Assembly: GCF_020497125.1 (NCBI RefSeq)
Contig: NC_059082.1
Location: 29,472,965 to 29,536,964 of the forward strand
Origin: Mauremys mutica
Taxonomy: Eukaryota; Chordata; Testudines; Geoemydidae
Direction: 5' to 3'
DNA: 64,000 bases
In this document: positions 44,666 through 56,247 of the stretch, in pieces
Layout: the number at the start of each line of letters is the position of its first letter
How positions within the stretch are numbered: position 1 is the first letter of the stretch
Position numbers and translations under genes: made by a program
The notes under the pieces: generated by a model
What the model was told of the DNA's origin: nothing
The model's input: the letters and a program-made list of their open reading frames with translations, nothing else
Database searches by the model: none

Positions 44666-47600
44666 TAACATTTCCATTCAATCTCTGATTCAGCCTCCAA
44701 CCCAATCCTTAGCCTGAACCTCAGGATCTGGATATGAGCGCTGACTCCTTGGCTCATCTATGAAATCATAATCCTGAGAAATCTTTGTCGTTCTGTGGGG
44801 ATTTTATTTAAGGATCTCAGGCTGTTCAGCACCCAGTCACAATGTATTAAAATTTAGGGCAGAAAATGAAGAATTTTGTGTATAATTGAAATTTCAGAAG
44901 GATTTTAAATAAGCAGTATGTAACTAATTGAGTTGCAATTTAGCCAGGACATTGAGGTGAACGCTTTTTCTCTTATGAAAACTGCTTGGAATCTTAAATG
45001 ACCACAGGTGGACACAACCTTGGTTTTATATAATCTTTTCCAGGGTATGTATTCTTTGGGTCATATTCACCATTAGGGTATCTCCATGACTTTACAGGCA
45101 TTACACCTAAAGTGAATTTGGCGCTTCTGTGCAGAGAAGCATGTAGAAAGCTTTCTGACTTTAGTATCATGCACAAATTATTTGCCACTTTTAAAATAAA
45201 TGCTGCTTGAGTGTGTACTGTAAGTACCTGTTAATTATATACAGTTCTCATTTTAAGCATTTAAATCTTTGATTTGGCTTCATTTCTTTAAACATCTATA
45301 AAGAATAATTTGCCATGAAAGTGATTATGCAGCTCAGATATGCCACTCTGTGGCACAAATAATGAGAACAAAATTCTAGGAATCCAAGTAATCAGAATCT
45401 GCAAACTAAGTTTCAGCATGACAGGCATGGTTAATTCAGAGATGTGGGCAATGCTGCAGTTGTGCTGAGTCCTGAAGGTCATGGGGAGAAGACTGAACTT
45501 GGTGTTGAAGGTGAGAGGAAGTGATTGGAGAGGGTATGAAGTCGGGAGTGATAGACAAGGGAAGGTGGATTCCTGTATTCTAAACATGGCCTTCACTCTG
45601 AATCCTTCTGATACTTTCTGGTGATCACCTTACTGTCTTCAGTTCCCCATCTACAGATTTGGGATGATGAAGTTACCCACCATACCTGTTTAAAAAAATT
45701 GACAAAGAAAAACACATTATTCGCTCTATTTGAAACTGGAAAAAATCTTTCTACTAATCTGTCTTCTTTTCTTTTCTTAATATGTCAAGTAAATTGATGT
45801 TCTTAAGCTTGTGGTATGTGTGAATGAGAACCCTAAATGCCTTGGGAGGGCAGGTTAAGTGTTGAATAATAATATCCTTCTATGAAGCAGGAGAATTTTG
45901 ATGATTTTTCTAAATATTAAAAATAACTTCTTGAATTGCATTAATGACTTGGGTAGTTAGAAAAGTTTATGAGTAGAAGAACTAAGTTACTGAATTTAGT
46001 TCCGCCCCTTGCCCCCCGAACTTGTTTGTCCAATTCTAGTAATATAAGAAACAGGAAGAAGGCAACCATTCTAGCATTTTCTGATTTTTAGCAACTTCAA
46101 CATTCTTTTAACATAGGGAGGAGTTTTTTGTATATATATTCTTATATTTTTAAAAAAGCAAACAGGAAAACCCACAAATTATATTATAGGGTGCCATAAT
46201 GACATCACCTAGACCACAGGGTCATCAGCAAGGTTGTAGTTTACATTACCACTTAAGTTACAGGAATAACTAGTACCAGTAGTAGGCAACTGACAGAACA
46301 TACACTTTACTACTGGCTCATACAACTATTTGCTAGACAGCAGAGGAATGTTGGTCCTGCTTCTGGAGGTCTAGTGGTTACAGACAGCAAAGTTAAGTGC
46401 ACAGATTTGACACATTCAGCCTGAAAAGCCATATGCTTAAGTAAAGGAGAGTTGGCAATGCCATATTAGAAACAAGATTCCATTCCCAGACTTGCCAGAA
46501 GTGACTTTGTGCAACCTGTCAGGTACACTGTCTGTAAAATGTGGGGAATAAACTTTGCCTGCCTCCGCAGAATTAGTATAGCCATTCAATGGAAAATGTC
46601 CTGGTTTACGGCCCGGCTACAACTTCTCCTTGGGTAAAGAGGGAGGGGGGCACAATGCTGCTATGCCTGTGCCCCTTATTGATCTCATATTCTCAGTCCA
46701 CCATGTAAGAGACTGAGTGAAACTTGAAAGCACTGTCAGTGCAGTTGGCATATAGGAGCCTTTTGTGGCCAGAGAACATGCCTGGTGCATTCAGAATGGT
46801 TGGGTATTTTAGCAGTAACCTTCTTGGAAGCTCTTCTATAAGCATAAGCTAATAGCAATTTGCAGAAGTTTATAACACCTCCAAATCTGGATGGGATTTC
46901 ATGGGGACAGCAAAAAGCACCTCTGCTTCTCTTAAAACTGTTAGCGCTGGGGATGTTTGAAAAATAACAGAGCTGAAAGTGAGGGTTAACACAGATAGCA
47001 GGGCCATCCCAATACTGTATTTCCAAATCTCAAATTTGTGGTTGATGATGTTGATAGAACTCAAGAGTATTAAAAAATCTTTTGTGTGGTTCGCTGCCGG
47101 TGGTAGAATTTTTGAATCATTAACAAACTTCTAGACTTTAGATACATCAGCTTCCCATTTCTGTTTAAAATAGTGTCTCCCGCCTTTAAGGATATATTGC
47201 CTTAGAGCTATGTTTCAGTCCGGTTGCATTTTTTTAAATGTTCAAATATGATCGATTGCAGTGCCATAGTGAATGTGTTAATTGGCTACTAATAGTATGG
47301 TTAGAGATTAGTGCATGTCATTTCTTGACTATTAAATAACAGCTTGGGGGTTCGTAGAGATGAAGAAGTAAGAGGACAGATGCACCTGTGGTGTCAATTA
47401 ATATGAGCATTTGATGTATTTCCTACAGAAGGAGGAAATGGCTGCTTTAAAATAGTATGTATTTAAGCTGTTTAATTTCTGTTTAAAGTGTGAGATTACA
47501 ATTCGGACAATTTAAGAAGCAATAGTATGGGTTTTTTCTTGTTTTTCCTTGTATACTCAATGGAAAGACAGTACCAAATTATTTAAAAAATAAATTTTTT

Positions 47601-49516
47601 GATTTCCTTTCTTGTTCTATGGGGATCTATATTAGCACTGTCCTCTCCCTCTCTTCTACCATACGGACAAGCAGTGATACCTCTCTTTCACTCCTGCTTG
47701 GGTTTTTGCTCTTTTTGCCAATCAGGGTCTGTCTGATTCAGTGGGAGTCAGCAATATAGGTTGGTTTTATTTTCCCCTTTCAAATTGCTCCAAAGTTAAG
47801 TGCTTTTCACAGAGACTTGACTAGGAAGAAAATAGAAATATCAATGTACAACTCTAGAGTCTTCTCCTGGATGAGATTGATGAAAAGGCTAAGTGACAGC
47901 TCTTTTTAGAACAACACTGTCCAAAATGTCAGACAAGAAAAATCTTGCAAGGGCAGGAATGCTACAGTTGTGCAACACTTTGAGCCCAAGATTAATTTTG
48001 TCTTACAAGTTTAATATATCTAGCCTAAAGACTGGACAAATAGTGGTGAGAGGGTTTATTTTGGCGCTCATTCTGGATGAAATTCACCCTTTCTAATAAA
48101 CTGCCTGCTCTGTTAGTTCTATGTAAGGCTTATAGAGAAAACTCTGTTTGTTATTGCAAGTACTGTCTCCAAGTCCAATTTTCCTTATGTTGAATTTCAT
48201 ATTCTAGATCCAGCTCTTATAAGTTCTGACTCCTGCAATTATGAGCCTCTTCAAGTGGTCAGTGGTTTCATGGCATCAGTGGAATTTAGCTGTTAATGAG
48301 AGGTCACGTGCGGATAGGTGACCTCTCAAGTAGCCTGTGGCAGTCCCAAGGAAGACTGTGAATATAAAGTATACTTGTATAAATAAGCATGTTAAATGTT
48401 AATATAAAACTTTACTATTTGCGTCCTTTGATTATTTTGGGGGATGGGCAAGGATACAAGTTCACCACTGTTAAGCAGTAGAGTTGTGCACGCTTATACT
48501 GTATCTGTAGTGAATAGTTCCTGTGTGCTGATGTAACATGACATTATATTATCATAGTTTTTTTTATTTACATGTATGCAATATAGATATACAAGGATAA
48601 ATGTAATAAAGTGATTGGTGGTTAAGTATATGGTGTTTTTTTAAAAATGAAGTAAAATCTTCCTAGGGACATAGTATTTTATCCTACTCAATGTTTCACT
48701 GCATTTTTTTTAAATAGTTTTGGTAATTTTCTGTATTTTAGGTTATAAGAGAACTTTTTAATACTAAATTGTTGCATTGAATGTAAAAATCTTTTAGCTT
48801 GAATTTTTTGTAATTAGACATTTTACAGTAGTAAAACAATGAGCTATAACTTTTCTGAAAAGATTTACACAAGTGATTTACCTATGGGTTGCTCATATTT
48901 AAAACATTCTTTCATTAAGTTTTGTTGCAAGAGCATATCTAGTGTTAATGGCTTTTGAAATTTCCATAGTTTTAATAATTAAGAAAATCCTTTTAGTATA
49001 ACAACTGTGGTATCACACAATAATATGTCACTCTTTCATGTGTTTGATCCAAAATATTTAATGCTAAAAGTTTAAAAAAAGAAGAGTAACCATTTTAAAT
49101 ATGTATTTAATTTAAAAAAATCATATTAGAAAATCATAAAGAAAATATTTTAAACAGGCAAAGTTAGGAGTAAGATTAAGTTGGTCCCACTCATCCCCCA
49201 TTTTAGAGCTCCCATGCTTGGTTTTATGAACCGCCTGAGAGAGAACCACGTTAGCTCTAATTGTGTCATATTTAACTTGAAAATGTCTGTGGCTAATTCA
49301 TTTCTAACATGGTGATTTTTATAGATTTTAACTAGTGACCCTTGACATATGAAGCAAACACTTTATCTGTTAGACTGCACAGTGTTATGTTACAACTAGG
49401 TAAATGTACATGTTGCAGTAAGAGACCTTCCTTCCCTGTTGTTACTGCAGTAGAAGTGTGCTAAGTGTTTTCAGCACTGACTGGGGCTTATTACAGTGCT
49501 GACCATATTTTGATTG
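44666..49516. other. Long intronic stretch without recognisable gene or repeat
   Basis: Nearly 4.9 kb of AT-rich DNA in which I find no element, tandem array or coding signature. The 102-codon minus-strand frame at 45288-45596 and others have no family resemblance. One perfect hairpin occurs at 48297-48328. Confidence 0.45.
48297..48328. repeat. Perfect 11-bp inverted repeat (hairpin)
   Basis: TGAGAGGTCAC (48297-48307), a 10-base spacer, and GTGACCTCTCA (48318-48328) are exact reverse complements. It may be a relic of a palindromic repeat, or a nuclear-receptor-like everted AGGTCA pair: AGGTCA at 48301 and TGACCT at 48319. Confidence 0.6.
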
Positions 49517-49697
49517 GTTCCTGTAGTGAGTCGGTGTGGCTCCCCTCCTGCCCTGAGGAGGAGCTCCCTTGCAGACACCCAAGTGGGCGGAGCCACCACC
49601 ACCAGTCCCCGCCCCCTGGAAGTCAAGGGGCGGGACAGGAAGTAGAAAAGCCGGCCGGCAGAGCTCAGTCAGAGCCCAGCTACCGCTGGGAGCAGAC

Positions 49698-50135
49698 ATG
49701 CCGGCGGGAGCTCCTGACTGGGAACCCTCCAGGACCCGAGGCAGCTGTCCTGACTGGCCGGAGCTTCCCCGTGCCCACTACGATGAGGAGCCGCCGGAGC
49801 TTCCCCGTGACAGGTACTGGGGGCAGCCGCTGGAACTCCCCCACACCCCCTACGAAGAGGAGCCGCTGGAGCTTCCCCACCCCTGCTGTTACCCGGAGGA
49901 GCCGCCTGAGCAGGCCTCGCCGGACTTCCCCGAGGAGCTGCCAGACCTGCCACCAAGCCCTGGTCCCGAGGAGCCTATGCTTATTGACTGGCCTGGACCC
50001 AGTGCAACTGACGAGGTAGGCCCTGAGGGGGAAATGGAAAGTAGCCCGGGGGTAGCCAACCCCTGTCAGGCTGCAGGCACCGAAGTGCCGATGTCAGTGT
50101 GTTGCGGTCAGGACCCCACTGACCAGCAGCGGTGA
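49698..50135 (+). CDS. Hypothetical Pro/Glu-rich protein of the 49.5-kb element
   Basis: ATG ([15 protein letters not shown]) to TGA, 145 residues, open; the same frame is open upstream to about 49569 without a Met. Residues ~24-75 consist of four tandem 12-13-residue repeats of the type [49 protein letters not shown], encoded by 36-39-bp DNA repeats. The rest is acidic and proline-rich ([19 protein letters not shown]). No known domain, signal peptide or membrane segment. A donor-like GAG|GTAGGC at about 50013 could instead splice the frame out. The +1 frame is open over the same stretch (Ser/Arg-rich), which warns that high GC may account for the openness. Function unknown; element-borne. 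Confidence 0.35.
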   Translation: MPAGAPDWEPSRTRGSCPDWPELPRAHYDEEPPELPRDRYWGQPLELPHTPYEEEPLELPHPCCYPEEPPEQASPDFPEELPDLPPSPGPEEPMLIDWPGPSATDEVGPEGEMESSPGVANPCQAAGTEVPMSVCCGQDPTDQQR

Positions 50136-50270
50136 TAGCCGCTGCTAGGGCCCCAGGCTGGGACACAGTGGAGTGGGTGGGCCTGTGTCCCCCCTGTCAC
50201 CCCACTCGTGGGTGGCAGTCTTCCCCCTCAACCCACCGCTCAGGTCTAGAGACCTGAGCTTTCTGTACGG

Positions 50271-50596
50271 TTTGCTGCTCAGCCCCTGCAACCAAGGGCC
50301 TGAGCCTCCTGTACTATTTACTGCTCAGCCCCTGTCACAAAGGGCCTGAGCTCTCTGTACTGTCTACTGCTCAGCCCCTGCCACAAAGGGCCTGAGCTTC
50401 CTGACTTTGTTTGCTGCTCAGCCCCTGCAACCAAGGGCCTGAGCCTCCTGTACTATTTACTGCTCAGCCCCTGTCACAAAGGGCCTGAGCTCCCTATCTA
50501 CTGTTTGCTGCTCAGCCCCTGCACCAAAGGGCCTGAGCTTAGAGTACTGCATTGCCACTCAGCCCTGCACCAGAGGGTCTGAGCTTCCTAACCCTG
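50271..50596 (+). repeat. Minisatellite, about seven 46-48-bp units
   Basis: Unit pattern TTTGCTGCTCAGCCCCTGCA then ACCAAGGGCCTGAGCCTCC and TGTACTA. Units 1-2 and 4-5 are almost identical pairs, implying a higher-order duplication of about 140 bp; units 6 and 7 are more diverged. Lies between the ORF and the right end of the 49.5-kb element. Confidence 0.85.
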
Positions 50597-50700
50597 TTGA
50601 CTATTGTTCAGCCGGTTCCACAGAAGACGTGGAGTGAGTCGGTGTGGCTCCCCTCCTGCCCTCAGGAGGGTCGAGCCCCGGCGCGATCGATTACAGTTCC

Positions 50701-51979
50701 TCTGAGCACTGCTGATATATCACTACTCACACAATTACTACTACTAACAGTTCCTGTAAGAATGTATGTAATTTTTGGTTTTATAAATATATTTAATCCT
50801 GATAAATGTAGTATTTAATTTAATTTGTTTAGGGTCTTCAGTAAACAAACGAGCTGAACAATAAAATATGCCTAAATTCCAGTTATACATGTCTCTATAT
50901 ACTTTATAGGGCACTTATTAAAATAATTGGTATTATTAGGTCAGTTCACAAGATTTCTAATCAGTTTCTGTTCTGAATACATGGAAATGCTGTTGTGCGT
51001 GTTTTTGTAAACATGGCTCTAGTTGCTGCTCTGACTCGCTCAATACATCATTTAACAGCATCTTTAATTAGGGTAAACAGATTGCTTCGAGCTTCTATAA
51101 GTGTGTCTTACTGATGGATGCTAGGATTTAAGAATTTGTCTGCCTATGTATGCCAGGAAGTCTGTTATTAGTTTGATTACTGTCTGACTGAGGACTAATT
51201 ATAGAATTCATTATCAATGGAATATAAGGTTAAGCCAATCACTCTTTTCGGATGCACTGAATCAGTGTTTTTCAGTAGTGTACTGAGTGTCTACAAAGAG
51301 AAATGTGTTCAAACATGCTCTGGTTACATTACAAGTTAATGGCATATATCAGAGTTGCATGTGTTGGCTCTTTGATACATCTTGACTCTGGCCTGGAGTT
51401 GCTCCTAGCATAGACATATTGTTTAGCTGACTTTGTGTTACCTTTTTTTTTTTTTTTTTTAAACAGGAAGTACAATAAAATCTTCAGATAATAGGGAAAA
51501 GGGACAAATACATGCAGAATACATATACTTAAAATTTTTGGATAACAACTAAATCTCCTTTAGTCATTTTATATATAATAGAAACACTTACATTTTAAGT
51601 ACTTGTAGTACACATTTATTATGGCTGATCTTGCATGGTGCTGAGCATCTTCTCCCATTGGCTGTTCAGGGAGCTCAGTACCTCTGGAAGATGCCCAACA
51701 CATTGTAGCATCAGCTGCTATCTAAAGATAAGAAAGTGACATAACCCTTTGTCTTAGGAGGGTTCAAAAGCAATTAGTTTCAGAAGTCGTCCCTGCCTTA
51801 AAGAAAAAGCCCTACTCGTGATGAATAATAATCAAAGCCCTTATGGCTAGTCAGATAAAAAGGAAACATAGGGGTTAATAGCCACAATTAATATAAGTGT
51901 TGTTAATGGGTCATCAGAAATGAAGAGTAACAAAGAGAAACGTAAAGTTCTAAAATAATACCCCTCTGAAGTAAATCTG
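50701..51979. other. Intronic DNA with poly-T and an ancient palindromic repeat
   Basis: A T tract of about 18 bases lies at 51444-51461. At 51625-51712 GATCTTGCATGGTGCTGAGC is partly mirrored by GGGAGCTCAGTACCTCTGGA, an old palindromic amniote repeat. No coding signature. Confidence 0.45.
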
Positions 51980-52595
51980 TAGTGTGTTGAGGACTACAAG
52001 TGTTACCCACCAGGAAGTAGGCAGAGCTGAGGCCGGGAACCGCTCGTGGGCTGGGGGCACAAGGCCAGGTGGGGGGGCTGTCCGGAGAGGTGGGGGCGCT
52101 GTGCTATGTTTGGTGCCCCAGCACAAATGGATGGCGTGGGACCCTATCAGGTACTTGCCCAGTAGGGCCCAGAGCCCAAGAGTCATGACTCTATGATCCA
52201 GCCAGTCCAATTGTCTCCATGACAAGCAGAAAAGTATTTGAATTAGGGCCCCTGCAGTGCTGCCCCATTGCTCCCTGATTGGAGGGGCCGGGGTGTAGAG
52301 GAGACAAATTAGGCTGCACATGGGGTGTGTGTGGAGATGTCTCCCCACGCCCAGTGTTGCTGCTCGCCCCACCCCCTCCCTGTCCCAGCGCTGCTGATGG
52401 TGGGGCTGTGGCTGCACAAGCATCTACCCATGGACATGACTGCAAGCTGCAGCCCAGCCCCACCACCACCTCTTCTGGGGAGTAGGCACAGCTCCACATG
52501 GCTCCAGCCCTGGCTTGGCTTCAGCCCGCATGGTCCATTGGAAAGTGTATGGTGGTCTGGATTTGGCCTGTGGTCCCCCTAGTGACCACCCTTGT
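51980..52595. repeat. GC-rich block, probably a non-autonomous DNA transposon
   Basis: Abruptly GC-rich between AT-rich flanks. The right end CCCCCTAGTGACCACCCTTG resembles a hAT end (CA-GGGTGGTCA on the other strand), but I cannot identify the matching left end or duplication. Open frames of up to 157 codons exist on both strands, overlap each other and have no protein signature. Confidence 0.35.
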
Positions 52596-55500
52596 TTTAA
52601 AGGATTCACTCCCCCCGTCCCTTTTGATATTATGTCCAGAACACTTCTGGTCATGGTTTATGCATTTCATTCATACAGAGGGGTATATTAGGACAAAACT
52701 CTTTTAGGTTCCTTTCAAGGCAAGAAAATGCTATTTAATTATATAGACTTAGCAGTAAATCACTTGAATAAATTTCATAAACTGAATTATATCATCATTC
52801 AGCAGATCACTGTAGCCCAACAAGTTCACATCATCTTGCACCAACCCAGGAGATGCAATCATTATAAAACCTCTCACACCCTAATTGTTTCCAGCAGAGG
52901 AAGCTTTGTATCGTATGAGTCTCCACAGCTTCAATTCAGCAGTGAGCAGGACTCCATACTCACAAAGCTTAATCCTCTGTCACCTAAACTTCTAAATAGG
53001 AATAGTAATAAGCACTACATTCAGGGTATAAGGTGTAAGATGATTGGTGCATTTTTTTTATTAAACTGGGGTTTCAGGATGTCCTGTCAAAACAGACATT
53101 CATCAGATTCCAAAGAGCCACTGTTTTTATGCCTTCATTTGGTAACGTGAGAAAGAGATGTACATAACATTAAAAATTCAGTAAAGGTTATTGTGTAATT
53201 CAGGTTTAACAGTGAATCTGCAGACTCCAGGTTCAATTTTGCTCAGAGTTACACTGGTGTAAATCTGTGAGTGATTCCAGATTTACCTGGGGTGTAACTC
53301 ATTTTGAGCAAAGTTCAAGCCTCCTTGTTTTGAGGATGCTGTATGTATAATTTGTCAATGAAATATTAGTGTAGATGACACCTTTTTAAAGGGAAGTTTT
53401 TAGATTCTCTCCTCTTGCATTGGTGGACAGTTTCCCCCATGTTGAATCTTAAGGACCAAATACAATACTAACTTCATCTTGTTTCATGTCTCTGAAATCC
53501 TTATGAATCTGCACAGGTTTTGTAATTTCAGGGCTATGTCATGCAGAGCTGGTGGCATCTCATTTTTATTGACTCAGTATGCAGGTAATCAATTTACTTC
53601 TTATGGAAAGGTGTAATAATCAAATGCATAATTTATTCACAATTGAAAGCAGACAAACAGATCACCTTACAATATTTACAGGGATAAATTAAGCTGAATG
53701 GGAAGCCCTCTTGATGGATGCATAAATGATTCATGGCAATTTTAAGGTATAAAATTGTCAGCCCCACAAAATTTAAAACATCATTTTGACTAAACCTATG
53801 GTGTCACTCTGTTCTCATTTACATCCATATAAACCTGGGATAACTCAGTTGAAGTCAATTGAGTTACTTCAGATATACACCACTGTAAAATGAGAGACTA
53901 AAATTCAGTCAAAGGGTTTTCAATTATAGGTTTAAAATACAGAGTGGATGTGAAGTGAAACATTTAGGTTTCTGAAGTAAAATTAGGATTTATAGCTCAT
54001 TGTCACCACAGATGAAATAAAGGAAGCTTTTTACCTTGCTCATTAGATATAGGTCAATATTAATTGTTCAGTGTTCCGGTTTATGCACCTCATTGATGAC
54101 TTCATTAGCTCTGGCTCTTTTGTAAGACTAGTGCTGTGTTACATAGCCACTGTAGAAATGAGCTAATTTGGTTGAAGATTATAAATATGTCAAGAAGTTT
54201 CACAGTTCATATACTTGTAAAGCTTGCAGATGTATTTCCTGTAAATGAAAACTTGTATTGATGAATAAAATAGATGCTAAAGCCTAATTTTCAATTCTGG
54301 AGTTTCCATTTGTGCATCTGGTTCATCTGTGTTACATTTACTCAGTTTAGTATTTATTTATAATTAATTATAAATGTTTAGTCTGTTCACAAGTTTCCTT
54401 GGTTGGTTGGAAGGAAGCCATTTTAAGATGCTTATAGCAGTTTTGTGCATAAATAGCATTGAGTTCCTGCTACTTATTTGAGGAAAATCAGTGGTTTCAG
54501 CTTTTAATTTTGATTGTTCATGTATGTTGATCTTTAAAAGGGGAAGGAATAAATTTTTTAGAAGCAGTGGAAAAAATCAGGCTGTTCTCAATTAAGGATA
54601 GTGGTTTATGTTTGGGAAAATATTTATTCTTTAGAAACCTATAAGTGAAAATCTCTACAGATAGATGGAATTAAGGGAATACTTTTAATTTGCATATTTG
54701 ATGGGGGCCAATCCAGCACCATTAAAGTCCAACAGGAGTTTTGCCATTTTACATCAGTATGAGTAGGAGCAGGAATAGGTTCTGAGATTTCTATTTGTTT
54801 GTTAACTTAACCAATTCTCTCAGTACTTCCATTTTTTTGTGTCCCCTGATCTCAGAGAGCCATTGAGGTTACTAGAAGTAATGGTGATAGTCTGTGGAAG
54901 GAAGAGGTTGTACTGTAGTGGCAAGAACTCCAACTACTGCAGATGTGTGCAGTGTGAGCCTAGCTACCGTATGGCTGAAAAGGTTTGAAGCAGCTGGTTT
55001 CAAAGCTGAAGAACTTCTCACATTCAGTCTAGCTTTACACACTTTTGGTTGGGTTGAGGTGATTAACACAGACCATCCATGGATCCCTGCAATCCACTCT
55101 GCAAGAAAAATATGACATTTAAAACACGAGGATGCGTGGGCAACTTCTGTTGCTAATCAAGAGGATAATGTTATGGTCTTAATGGAGCTTAATTAAACTT
55201 TTTTTAATGTGGACACTTAAGTGAACTTCAGTTGAACTAGACATCTAAATGTGCCATGAGTATTGTCTTTGTTGTTGCAGTGTAATTTTTGGCCAGTAAC
55301 TCAGGTGAGGGGTAAGTACTGTGTGTGGCACAGACACCTAAGTTGTCAAGCATTGGAGAAAGATGTTAAGGAGGCTCCAGCTTAATGAAAAAAGTTATCA
55401 CATTTCTGATATATAGGGACTTCTGGGGGTCCCTGCCTTTTTGGAATTTGCTGCTCTTGGCAGTTTATTGGATCCTAGGGAGCTTCTAGGAATAATACAA

Positions 55501-56247
55501 GAAATATCTGTGGGACTGATCCAAAGTCCATTGCAGTCAATAGGAGTTGATTAGGCCCTATTTGATTTTAGCTTTTGTATGCATTTGGCTTTTGTAACGA
55601 TTTTATTGAGTACATCATCTTATTTACAGCACAAATGAGCGCCTGGTAGTTATGGTGACCAGTCCTCTATAAATCAGTAAAGTAAATATTCATTTGTATG
55701 TATTTAATATTTTGGAAGGATCATCTTGTTAATGTTCAGTGCTAAAGAGCAATTATTTGGATATAGCAATGGAGTCTGCATAGTATTAGAATAAGCAGAA
55801 GGTTTGCTGGGGTTCCTCTGCAATATACTATGAGGTCTGCTTGTAGCCAGCCCTCATTTTTGGTGGTGATTGTAGGTTGCTGGGCGACTATGGTAAGACA
55901 CAGAGTCATACATAATTTACAAATGTGTCTGAATAAAAGAAAGTACTAGTTTTAATGTAAAGAATTGTACTCAAGTGTGTGAATCTCCTTCACCCACGTA
56001 CATATGCACAGTCTTATGTAGTAGAGTCTATATAGTGAATATTGTGAAACTTTCAGAACCTCTTGCATGAATAGATTAATTGAATGGAAGACAAGTTGAA
56101 CCCGTGAAATAAAATCTTGTGTATGTGTTATGGAAGTGTTTTGTATTTATATTTGGGGGTAGCAGGAAGAAGTTCCAGAATACAGTAAGGTATTAGATTA
56201 CATTTTCCATTGGAGTTCTGCTTGAAAATATAATAGTGATATATTTT
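52596..56247. other. Intronic DNA with several ancient palindromic repeats, no gene
   Basis: At 53210-53330 (CAGAGTTACACTGGTGTAAA / TTTACCTGGGGTGTAACTC) and 53825-53890 (GTTGAAGTCAATTGAGTTAC) lie worn copies of a palindromic amniote repeat; similar TGAAGTCAATGG-like pieces at about 54705-54775 and 55515-55560. The interval 53620-53765 is compositionally even with several AT-rich blocks and no repeat character. The 140-codon frame at 52728-53150 has no family resemblance. Confidence 0.45.

Larger units (their letters stand above)
49522..50695 (+). mobile_element. Compact TG...CA element with terminal direct repeats, ORF and minisatellite
   Basis: Begins TG and ends CA, flanked by exact 5-bp duplication GTTCC at 49517-49521 and 50696-50700. 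A block of about 40 bases at the start (GTGAGTCGGTGTGGCTCCCC, TCCTGCCCTGAGGAGG) recurs just before the end (about 50635-50671) in direct orientation. After the first block come GC boxes (GGGCGG, CCCCGCCCCC, GGGGCGGG at about 49586-49636), an ETS-like AGGAAGT and a TATA-poor start region, then an ORF and a minisatellite. The structure fits either a 1.17-kb solo LTR with an internal promoter and gene segment, or a very short TRIM-like LTR element with ~50-60-bp LTRs. No reverse transcriptase, primer-binding site or polyadenylation signal recognised. Confidence 0.65.

Noticed and set aside
45288..45596. 102-codon minus-strand frame
   Set aside because: Ser/Leu/Pro-rich AT-context frame with no family resemblance.
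50271..50596. CRISPR-like array (regular repeats)
   Set aside because: Units are head-to-tail without unique spacers; this is a minisatellite in vertebrate DNA.
51950..52582. Several overlapping frames up to 157 codons
   Set aside because: GC-rich block with frames open on both strands, no conserved motif or splice context.
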